This document shows positions 1 to 9,732 of a DNA stretch of 64,000 nucleotides, in pieces. How positions within the stretch are numbered: the stretch's first letter is position 1; every line of letters starts with the position of its first letter. The DNA comes from Pontederia crassipes (Eukaryota > Streptophyta > Magnoliopsida > Commelinales > Pontederiaceae), in the NCBI GenBank assembly GCA_030549335.1, contig CM060198.1, positions 50,962,995 to 51,026,994 of the forward strand, in the 5' to 3' direction. The notes under the pieces were generated by a model. The model worked only from the letters and a program-made list of their open reading frames with translations, was not told where the DNA came from and did not search any database. The translations under genes were made by a program, and so were the position numbers.

Positions 1-790
1 CAATCACCTTCCTCATCCACAATAAAAATAAAAATTACTTTAAATCATTTCACATCACTGAAATCAAACCTAAAGTGCATTTCCATTCGCTTACCAAGAA
101 TGATAGGAATCCGAAATCGACGAACCTAAAAGAAATTAACGATTAATTTTTATAAGGACTAAAATTTGATCCATTTCTCCTTCCTATGTGCACCTACCAA
201 AACGTGGTGATGAGCTCGATCGGAGCTCGCCGTCGAACTCGTAAGAAAAGTCGTCGGACATATCACCGGAAAACCTTCAATCTGGACTACCTTTACATAT
301 GATTGTGCCAAAAATCTTACAAAAGTTCAACCAATAATGAATGAATAGTCTCTTTAATCAATGGCCAACGCACCTTTGGAAGAATCGGCATGAATTGGAG
401 GTCGAACGGTGGCCAGTGGCGAAGTCCCTTTCTCGGTGTTGACCCTTCATTCTTCATTTCTAGTGCGCCGATCTTCGCCTAGCCCATGTCAAAATGCTTG
501 TGTCATCATCCTCTTTCCGTCGGTACCTCTCATTCGAAAAACGATGACCAAACGACAATAATGGGTCGCCGAAAGGGGAAGGCTGTTGTTGGTTGAGTGG
601 TCGTCGCGTGCGTGCGGTGGAAGGAGGAGGAGAGGAGAGGACTCTTCTCGCTCCACCTTTTTAGTCCACCATGGCATATTCTTTTCTTTTTTTTCTTGCA
701 AAAGACCATAATGTCGTAAACTTTTAAACTAATTCCCAACGCTGAAAAACCCGACCAAGGACCCAAATTGTCCAACGGGCCAAGACGGAT
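1..790 (-). other. Gene- or leader-like fragment of unknown origin (minus strand), repeated in each unit
   Basis: This stretch is less AT-rich than its surroundings. On the minus strand it shows splice-like borders: a 31-bp segment at 95-125 between an acceptor (CTTTTAG) and a donor (GTAAGC), and a further donor-like GTAGGTGCAC near 200. The minus-strand open frames at 489-775 are short and compositionally biased and I do not take them as genes. It may be a captured gene leader or the untranslated part of a retroelement. Counterparts start at 6624, 17590, 24207, 35171, 46147 and 57141. Confidence 0.3.
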
Positions 791-1050
791 TGGGCTGAAC
801 CGAATAGTTTGACCGGATAATATAAATTACTAAAAATAATAATGAGTTAAATAAATAAATTATTGAAAATATTGTTAACATATAATATCTTATTTAGAAA
901 AATAAAAAATATAATATAATGAAGTAATAAAATAATTCATATCAAATAATATAATAAAATAAGCATAGATTAAATCATCAATCAAATATTTTCTAAATAA
1001 GAAAATTTTTTTTAGGTAATTATAAATCAATAAAAATCATCGACGAAATT

Positions 1051-1072
1051 ATATATATATATATATATATAT
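1051..1072. repeat. AT microsatellite of the 5' flank (11 repeats in U1)
   Basis: Pure AT dinucleotide tract. Counterparts: 7673-7694 (11), 18640-18655 (8), 25256-25277 (11), 36221-36244 (12), 47196-47219 (12), 58188-58223 (18). It is length-variable between otherwise near-identical units. Confidence 0.9.
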
Positions 1073-1180
1073 GATTATAGAAGAAGTTGACATAATTTTA
1101 GGCATATATACATAATATACAATATGTCTAAAAAGTTTTAATAATTTTTTTATGTTTTAATTTTTTTACATTTTATGACT

Positions 1181-1196
1181 CGACCCGATCGGGTCG
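1181..1196. repeat. 16-bp perfect palindrome CGACCCGATCGGGTCG
   Basis: It lies in a GC-rich patch (1177-1265) inside AT-rich DNA; the patch ends ACTCGGTTTTACAACACTA. The reverse of that end resembles ends of hAT-type miniature elements, but no matching opposite end was found. It is present in each unit. Confidence 0.45.
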
Positions 1197-1568
1197 TCGA
1201 AATCCGCCGAGTCGGGATTGGGTTTGACACCATATGGGTGGATTTTGGACGACTCGGTTTTACAACACTATTAATTCCACCTTTTTCTTTCTTTTAAAAA
1301 GGTCATTACATCAGCGACTTGTTTACCATCGCAAGTAATGAAGAAGATGAAGCTCTTGAAAAATATTTTTTTGGTCGACCTGAATCTATGTAAGCTCTTC
1401 GGTGTTCGAGAATAACAACGTCCGATTAAGTATTTGGAGTCGAAAAGATAGAGCCGTAATATTATTACGGTGATGACTTCAATACTTGAACTCGAAACTA
1501 TTAACACCCGTCGTGGAATCAATTGAGCCAACCAACGTTTGGTTCTAGAAGAATCAAAATAAGTGATG

Positions 1569-1598
1569 ATGGGTACTGAAGAATACTGCAGTACCCAT
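1569..1598. repeat. Perfect hairpin, 10-bp arms and 10-base loop
   Basis: ATGGGTACTG and CAGTACCCAT are exact reverse complements around the loop AAGAATACTG. It is conserved without change in all seven units (8191-8220, 19152-19181, 25774-25803, 36741-36770, 47716-47745, 58720-58749), about 1.4 kb upstream of the TATA box. It could be the footprint of a small element or a cruciform; no function can be read from it. Confidence 0.6.
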
Positions 1599-2989
1599 GC
1601 ACGGCAGTAGACTAGATGGCTCGAACCAATTTGGTGTACATATCATGTTTGGCAAATGCTTGCATGCACGCAGCCCAGTATCATCAAATGAAGTACACAC
1701 GTGTATATCAACACATCAAAGGCTGGATCATCCGATATATCCAAAAGGAAAGAGAATGCACGTTGCATGGTTTAATTAATTAGAAGCACGTGCTCATGCA
1801 TTCATGCATCGTATCTAGTTGATTGGGTGCACATATGGCATATCGTTAATTAAATCGCAAATGTAACATATGTCTTTTGTGGATTTATTTCCACAGTTTA
1901 CTCCATCATTCATGCATTCTTGATGCTCTATTAATTTGTTCGCCGTCAGGTGTGTTCGACCGAAGACAAAGCTACTTCTTTCACAAAAAGAAAATAAACA
2001 ATACACTCAATAACTTTGACTTTTGAAAGTTTAGGAGGCGGCTCCACCATGACAGGTTTCTGATCCTGGCTAACTGCCGAGTCAAACACGCAAGGTGCCT
2101 CCTTTTGCATGGATCGAACTGTGTAAAACCGTTGATCGAATAATAGTTAAACCGTTGGGGGCTAATTTTCCAATATTCAAATTCGAATATGTTAGAATTT
2201 ATCTCCGCATTCTGAACCCCCGGTCATTAGCTAATTAATTTAGTTCGAGGGATCAGAAAGGTGGGAGCATAAAATTTACACGACAATAATGTGACAAAAT
2301 TGAGAAACACTTTGTTAACGTCCGCACAATCTTCTGAGTTTGAAATAATACAATGTACAAGCTAACTCGCAAAGATAAGAACAATCTTTCACCAAATTTC
2401 TGACATACGAAGAATTTTGTGATGAGCTAGAGCTATTACTCATATTTTGACTAATTCCATTCTATGAACAGCACTGTCACGCGCGGAAGGAATAGAATTC
2501 ACGTCTATAAATTTGTTTTTCTTCGGGGTGGTAGCAGCATTCTAGACTATATGTAAATGTGAGATGATAGAAGAAAAAACGTCAAACCCAGTTACCATTT
2601 TTGGAAGTGCAGTGTGTTTTCGATGGGCGCCCTAAAACAATTTTTACGTCCAGACATGAGCAGTACGATCAGATATCTGCGACATATGGAATAATCCTAG
2701 ATTACATACTGCGTGTGGAGTGTGGGCCCTTACGTTATTAGCAAGTTAGATAGATAGAGATAAGAGATGGGAGATCAGAGAGAGAGAGAGAGACGTACGG
2801 CCGCCACTTTAACGAGAGGACGCACATGTCTAGATTCACCGCGACATGCTAGCTAGATGCAAATGCACGCATGCATGCAACCTTACAGATGAACGGCATG
2901 GCATGCCTAACTGGATGTTCCTGTAAACTTCTCTTCCTCTCTTTCTCCCTCATCTCCAGGCAGCAAGCAACCTCCTCATCGTATTCGTT

Positions 2990-2998
2990 TATATATAG
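2990..2998 (+). promoter_or_regulatory. TATA box, gene copy 1
   Basis: TATATATAG lies 113 bp before the ATG, which predicts a start near 3020-3030 and a 5' leader of about 85 nt. Upstream are a pyrimidine-rich stretch (2932-2957), an RY/Sph element CATGCATG (2870-2877), a GA tract (2777-2793), and G-box-type CACGTG at 1698-1703 and 1787-1792. RY elements are known B3-factor sites of seed genes; their role here is inferred. Confidence 0.7.
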
Positions 2999-3110
2999 CT
3001 GCGGTTCCCTTGCACCCTAACAATCAGTATCACAGCTAGCTATTGCAATTACCAAAAGCTCACATTCTACTCCTAGTTTTAGCATTCGATCAAGTCATCA
3101 TCGCCTAGAA

Positions 3111-5319
3111 ATGGCCCTCAAGGTGGTCTTTCTAGTACTCCCTATTCTCACGCTCTTCATGAACGGCGCCTGCGGCTCCAGGCGCAACAGGGACATGGAA
3201 GGCTCTTCTGCAAACATAGATTGGCATCGCACCGCTGCTGCATATCCCAGCTACTTTGATCTTGATGGAGAACATGGACACACCAACAGGTTCCTGGCCC
3301 AGGTATATGGCTCTTCACACAGAGTGGTGGTTAATGTTGATGACTACGGTGCTAAAGGAGATGGAAGTAGTGATGATTCACAGGTATGGATGGAGTGATT
3401 ACTAAATTGGAAATGTTATGAATTATGGTCCTTCAAGGCATTAAACTCTCGCACACATATAACGGACAAGTTGAACCATTTTCTTATACCTCAATGCTTC
3501 CTGCAAATATTAGGCATTTGCAAAGGCGTGGAAGAATGCTTGCGCTTCATCTACTTCGGCTACTCTTCTTGTCCCGCAGAACAAGAACTATCTCCTTAAA
3601 CCAGTGGCATTTTCTGGACCATGCAAGTCTGACATTTTAGTTATGGTAAGACAATATATCTTTCACATATTCTATACAGGCCCGCAGCGTTCCTATTTCA
3701 GCCACAGCAGTTAATATATGTGTGTGACGTGAGCATGTCTATGCATGGATATTAAACAGATCAAAGGCACTCTTGAAGCATCCTCCAACCGCGGATATTG
3801 GAACAGCGTTAATTCCAGATATTGGATTCGCTTTGACAGCATCGATCACCTCACCGTTCAAGGGGGTGGAAACTTCAATGGAAATGGAAAGATATGGTGG
3901 CAAAATTCTTGCAAGACTGATGCATCGCTAGTAAGCATTTATATATCTATTCAACCTGATGCGCTTCTTGACGTATTGTGGCATTGAACTCGACTGATGA
4001 TATCTTATCTTCTGATTTCAGCCCTGCAAGGATGCTCCAACGGTATGTCAATCCGTAATGTCTCTATTTTCTTTCTTCTGGAACATTAATTCTTAAAGCT
4101 TCCTAGAAAATAAAGTAATGCGTTTCTTCTTTGTTCCGAGAAGGCCTTGCACTTCAATAAATGCACTAACTTGGTGGTGGAGAACCTGACAATACAAAAT
4201 AGCCAGCAAATTCATGTTTCATTCGACGGCTGCAACAATGTGGTGGCTTCGGCCCTCTCCATCAGCGCACCTGAAACGAGCCCGAACACTGACGGAATTC
4301 ACGTTACAAATACGCAGAACATACAGATAAACAATTGTGTCATCAAAACTGGTAACAATAGCTTTGCCCTAAGTAATTGAACAAGATCACATGTCACTAA
4401 ATATGGGCTTCACACTCATTAATTTATATCTGTCGTAAAAACAAAATGTTAAGGCGATGACTGCATATCGATTGTTAGCGGATCAAGAAATGTGAAGGCA
4501 ACAAATACTGTTTGTGGGCCAGGACATGGGATCAGGTAAATCGTGCTCCTTATGTTGTTTCGTGCACTTACTCTCCTTGTTATCGAATTAACAATGGCCA
4601 TGACTTAAACAGTATTGGGAGCCTGGGAGCCCACAACTCCGCAGACTACGTCTCCGATGTGGTTGTGGACACAGCACAACTTATTGGCACCACGAATGGA
4701 GTCCGAATTAAGACCTGGCAGGTGAAAATTTTTGAACCCTGTATCAGTTTTGCCATTTCTTTTATATCTACGCGTGATTTTGATCGCAAGAATACTGATA
4801 CTACTTGTAATTTGCCAATTTCATGTAGAGTCCAGTGCAGTCTCCTCATTAATTTGATGTTTCCTATTTCCTTGTTTTTTTTTCCTTGAGTAGGGAGGCA
4901 GTGGATATGCAAAGAACATTACATTCAGCAATATTTCCATGCGTAATGTTCAGAATCCTATAATAATCGATCAAAATTATTGTGACTCGAAAACACCGTG
5001 CCAACAACAGGTAAAGTACCCATTGCACTCCCTTGCAATGTTCGTGCAAAGATGGAAATAATTTTATTAATCACTTCATGCACTTATATTGTTGTAGAAA
5101 TCAGCCGTCGCAGTGAAAGATATATCATACGAGAAAATCACAGGAACAAGCGCGTCAGTATTGACACTCAAACTCGACTGCAGCACCAATGTGCCGTGTC
5201 AGGGGATCGTATTGAATAAAATCAATCTCGTTCAAGCAAATGGAGGTGCAACAAAAAGTTTATGCAAAAATGCATACTGGGAAAAGGTTGGGACCGTTGT
5301 CCCCCCTCTTTCTGGTTGA
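3111..5319 (+). CDS. Polygalacturonase, copy 1 (GH28, 9 exons, in S unit U1)
   Basis: Exons by GT-AG sites and unbroken frame: 3111-3383, 3514-3645, 3760-3930, 4022-4042, 4144-4351, 4454-4535, 4613-4721, 4894-5010, 5098-5319 (1335 nt, 444 aa). The product should hydrolyse alpha-1,4 galacturonan (homogalacturonan) in the cell wall. Residues 1-22 are a hydrophobic signal peptide (MALKVVFLVLPILTLF...). Residues 23-70 look like a prosequence. The beta-helix domain begins near VNVDDYGAKGDG (74-85). GH28 motifs: NTD 247-249, GDDC 269-272, CGPGHGIS 289-296, RIKTWQ 327-332, giving catalytic D249, D270, D271, H293 and substrate-binding R327, K329. N-glycosylation sequons lie at 213, 340 and 345. The ATG has A at -3 and G at +4. 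A nine-exon layout with a prosequence fits fruit/abscission-type plant polygalacturonases (family knowledge); endo versus exo action is inferred only. Copy-specific residues shared with copy 3: Y148, T394. Confidence 0.93.
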
Positions 5320-5486
5320 AGGCATGCGTGAAGGACTGACTATGAAATGCTAAACAATTATTGAGATATGTCTATACTTGATGTAATTACGCATGTCATA
5401 CAAGTATTCCAATTGCCATCTTGTAAAAAATTAGTGTGCATAAATTTGTAACAAAATTATATTTGTACATGTATGTTGAATTTATA

Positions 5487-5492
5487 AATAAA
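5487..5492 (+). terminator. Candidate poly(A) signal, gene copy 1
   Basis: AATAAA 168 bp after the stop, in a T/A-rich 3' flank with TTGTA and TGTATGTTG upstream, a fitting plant near-upstream element. The S deletion junction lies only 84 bp further on, so the S genes keep this signal. Confidence 0.5.
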
Positions 5493-5576
5493 ATAATTAT
5501 ATCATTATTTCGAAAAAAACTTCTACGTTGCTATCATCATGATCTCTTCATCTTTCTAATACAAGTGTGAAATACA

Positions 5577-6395
5577 AGTCTAGAAAGAGGAGAAGTGCAA
5601 GGGCAACAGCCAAGCGCCGCCGGAAACTCGATAGAGGATGCGCTTAAATTATGCTAGAGTTTTTGTTTTCTTTTTTTTCTATATTTTTATTCCAGATTTG
5701 ATGCTGTCATTCTCAAATTTATTTCTTCATTAGGGTCATCCTAATTGAACCCTATTTATGTATTAAATTCTTCGTGACATTAGTTTAATTTGAATATTTA
5801 ATAGCATTGCAATTTCATGTTTAATGCTTTCTTTTGATTCCGTAATTTGTGATTTGATTGCTATATGAGAAGAAGTGAATATTTTCATAATAGTTTCTAG
5901 GATTGATCTTATTTATTGCATGCCACAAATTAAAGAAATCAAAAGAGGCCTAATTTTTGTAGTTATTAAGGTGACTTGAGAAAGTCCTTAATATTAATAA
6001 AGATTTAATGCATCTTATGTTTAATTAGATAAGTTAAAAACCGAAAGGATTAATTCATTCTAATTGTTCTCAAGATACTAGTTAAAGCTTGAAACATTAG
6101 TTAATTAATTTTGGAAATTCACTTTATTATTGATTCAATTAATTCTAAGTTGAGAAAAATTCATTACATTTAGTGATGATAATTAGGTGCTCTAATCATC
6201 AAATTATTATTTCTCCAGGTGATCATTTCCTTTATTTTTATTATTTTCTACACCTGAAATCATACATTTTCTTAATCTCTCAATTAACAAAGTTAAAATA
6301 AAATTTAAGTTATTAACCGTCCTCATGGGAATGATAACTCTACTCATTCACTTTATTACTTGAGCGACTAGTGTACTTGCTAGCGTTTGCTATCA
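5577..6395 (+). mobile_element. 5'-truncated LTR remnant in U1
   Basis: Only the last 819 bp of the LTR are present. U3, the TATA box and roughly the first 25 bases after the expected transcription start are missing. The left edge is the junction 5576/5577, where the 3' flank of the gene joins the LTR. Without its promoter part it should not start transcription like the full LTRs. Confidence 0.65.
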
Positions 6396-9300
6396 ATTCT
6401 ACATGCACTCGGAATCTCCAATAAGCAACAAACTGTCGCCCTTTGATTAACAACCCCTACAAGTGAAATTTAAATCAAACTTTAAAATATTTTCTAATTA
6501 AACTCTTTACCACATCATAAAGATTATTTTAAGCTATCACATCATTCTCACCACCACAGCCATAGCAACCGCTCTCAAAATCAAATTGCAACCTCCCCCC
6601 GCGCCAAAATGTCGAACAATCTCCAATCACCTTCCTCATCCACAATAAAAATAAAAATTACTTTAAATCATTTCACATCACTGAAATCAAACCTAAAGTG
6701 CATTTCCATTCGCTTACCAAGAATGATAGGAATCCGAAATCGACGAACCTAAAAGAAATTAACGATTAATTTTTATAAGGACTAAAATTTGATCCATTTC
6801 TCCTTCCTATGTGCACCTACCAAAACGTGGTGATGAGCTCGATCGGAGCTCCCCGTCGAACTCGTAAGAAAAGTCGTCGGACATATCACCGGAAAACCTT
6901 CAATCTGGACTACCTTTACATATGATTGTGCCAAAAATCTTACAAAAGTTCAACCAATAATGAATGAATAGTCTCTTTAATCAATGGCCAACGCACCTTT
7001 GGAAGAATCGGCATGAATTGGAGGTCGAACGGTGGCCAGCGGCGAAGTCCCTTTCTCGGTGTTGACCCTTCATTCTTCATTTCTAGTGCGCCGATCTTCG
7101 CCTAGCCCATGTCAAAATGCTTGTGTCATCATCCTCTTTCCGTCGGTACCTCTCATTCGAAAAACGATGACCAAACGACAATAATGGGTCGCCGAAAGGG
7201 GAAGGCTGTTGTTGGTTGAGTGGTCGTCGCGTGCGTGCGGTGGAAGGAGGAGGAGAGGAGAGGACTCTTCTCGCTCCACCTTTTTAGTCCACCATGGCAT
7301 ATTCTTTTCTTTTTTTTCTTGCAAAAGACCATAATGTCGTAAACTTTTAAACTAATTCCCAACGCTGAAAAACCCGACCAAGGACCCAAATTGTCCAACG
7401 GGCCAAGACGGATTGGGCTGAACCGAATAGTTTGACCGGATAATATAAATTACTAAAAATAATAATGAGTTAAATAAATAAATTATTGAAAATATTGTTA
7501 ACATATAATATCTTATTTAGAAAAATAAAAAATATAATATAATGAAGTAATAAAATAATTCATATCAAATAATATAATAAAATAAGCATAGATTAAATCA
7601 TCAATCAAATATTTTCTAAATAAGAAAATATTTTTAGGTAATTATAAATCAATAAAAATCATCGACGAAATTATATATATATATATATATATATGATTAT
7701 AGAAGAAGTTGACATAATTTTAGGCATATATACATAATATACAATATGTCTAAAAAGTTTTAATAATTTTTTTATGTTTTAATTTTTTTACATTTTATGA
7801 CTCGACCCGATCGGGTCGTCGAAATCCGCCGAGTCGGGATTGGGTTTGACACCATATGGGTGGATTTTGGACGACTCGGTTTTACAACACTATTAATTCC
7901 ACCTTTTTCTTTCTTTTAAAAAGGTCATTACATCAGCGACTTGTTTACCATCGCAAGTAATGAAGAAGATGAAGCTCTTGAAAAATATTTTTTTGGTCGA
8001 CCTGAATCTATGTAAGCTCTTCGGTGTTCGAGAATAACAACGTCCGATTAAGTATTTGGAGTCGAAAAGATAGAGCCGTAATATTATTACGGTGATGACT
8101 TCAATACTTGAACTCGAAACTATTAACACCCGTCGTGGAATCAATTGAGCCAACCAACGTTTGGTTCTAGAAGAATCAAAATAAGTGGTGATGGGTACTG
8201 AAGAATACTGCAGTACCCATGCACGGCAGTAGACTAGATGGCTCGAACCAATTTGGTGTACATATCATGTTTGGCAAATGCTTGCATGCACGCAGCCCAG
8301 TATCATCAAATGAAGTACACACGTGTATATCAACACATCAAAGGCTGGATCATCCGATATATCCAAAAGGAAAGAGAATGCACGTTGCATGGTTTAATTA
8401 ATTAGAAGCACGTGCTCATGCATTCATGCATCGTATCTAGTTGATTGGGTGCACATATGGCATATCGTTAATTAAATCGCAAATGTAACATATGTCTTTT
8501 GTGGATTTATTTCCACAGTTTACTCCATCATTCATGCATTCTTGATACTCTATTAATTTGTTCGCCGTCAGGTGTGTTCGACCGAAGACAAAGCTACTTC
8601 TTTCACAAAAAGAAAATAAACAATACACTCAATAACTTTGACTTTTGAAAGTTTAGGAGGCGGCTCCACCATGACAGGTTTCTGATCCTGGCTAACTGCC
8701 GAGTCAAACACGCAAGGTGCCTCCTTTTGCATGGATCGAACTGTGTAAAACCGTTGATCGAATAATAGTTAAACCGTTGGGGGCTAATTTTCCAATATTC
8801 AAATTCGAATATGTTAGAATTTATCTCCGCATTCTGAACCCCCGGTCATTAGCTAATTAATTTAGTTCGAGGGATCAGAAAGGTGGGAGCATAAAATTTA
8901 CACGACAATAATGTGACAAAATTGAGAAACACTTTATTAACGTCCGCACAATCTTCTGAGTTTGAAATAATACAATGTACAAGCTAACTCGCAAAGATAA
9001 GAACAATCTTTCACCAAATTTCTGACATACGAAGAATTTTGTGATGAGCTAGAGCTATTACTCATATTTTGACTAATTCCATTCTATGAACAGCACTGTC
9101 ACGCGCGGAAGGAATAGAATTCACGTCTATAAATTTGTTTTTCTTCGGGGTGGTAGCAGCATTCTAGACTATATGTAAATGTGAGATGATAGAAGAAAAA
9201 ACGTCAAACCCAGTTACCATTTTTGGAAGTGCAGTGTGTTTTCGATGGGCGCCCTAAAACAATTTTTACGTCCAGACATGAGCAGTACGATCAGATATCT

Positions 9301-9611
9301 GCGACATATGGAATAATCCTAGATTACATACTGCGTGTGGAGTGTGGGCCCTTACGTTATTAGCAAGTTAGATAGATAGAGATAAGAGATGGGAGATCAG
9401 AGAGAGAGAGAGAGACGTACGGCCGCCACTTTAACGAGAGGACGCACATGTCTAGATTCACCGCGACATGCTAGCTAGATGCAAATGCACGCATGCATGC
9501 AACCTTACAGATGAACGGCATGGCATGCCTAACTGGATGTTCCTGTAAACTTCTCTTCCTCTCTTTCTCCCTCATCTCCAGGCAGCAAGCAACCTCCTCA
9601 TCGTATTCGTT

Positions 9612-9620
9612 TATATATAG
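9612..9620 (+). promoter_or_regulatory. TATA box, gene copy 2
   Basis: Same sequence and distance to the ATG as in copy 1. Confidence 0.7.
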
Positions 9621-9732
9621 CTGCGGTTCCCTTGCACCCTAACAATCAGTATCACAGCTAGCTATTGCAATTACCAAAAGCTCACATTCTACTCCTAGTT
9701 TTAGCATTCGATCAAGTCATCATCGCCTAGAA

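Larger units (their letters stand above)
1..6623 (+). repeat. Tandem unit U1, short class (S)
   Basis: The window opens inside the array. The unit boundary is a convenience: the sequence starting at base 1 recurs at 6624, 17590, 24207, 35171, 46147 and 57141. Contents: 1-790 transposon- or leader-like DNA with a GC-rich purine tract at 600-645; 790-1180 very AT-rich DNA; 1181-1270 a GC-rich patch with a 16-bp palindrome; 1270-2989 promoter-side intergenic DNA without a credible gene; gene copy 1; 3' flank to 5576; truncated LTR 5577-6395; and 6396-6623, which I cannot assign. U1 and U3 share private bases such as T at 2314 and the GATGATGGG form at 1564. Confidence 0.9.

Noticed and set aside
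489-775. Two overlapping minus-strand frames of 70 and 81 codons, repeated in every unit
   Set aside because: They overlap in different frames, have low-complexity Lys/Ser/Leu runs from purine and A/T tracts, and match no family I know.
1271-2006. Small frames of 60-86 codons on both strands between the AT tract and the promoter
   Set aside because: Short, no recognisable motif, no start or splice context; their conservation only reflects the recent duplication.
3384-3513. Stop codon after exon 1 (frame ends at 3398) as a sign of a broken gene
   Set aside because: The stop lies in intron 1. Splicing 3383 to 3514 restores the family sequence DDSQ-AFAKAW without loss of frame.
3425-3640. 71-codon frame overlapping exon 2 of the polygalacturonase
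   Set aside because: It is a wrong-frame shadow of exon 2, whose correct frame gives the conserved AFAKAW...PQNKNYLLKP reading.
4646-5049. Minus-strand frames across introns 7 and 8, reaching 134 codons in some copies
   Set aside because: They are antisense to exons 7-8 and introns, and their length changes with a one-base T-run difference, as expected of chance frames.
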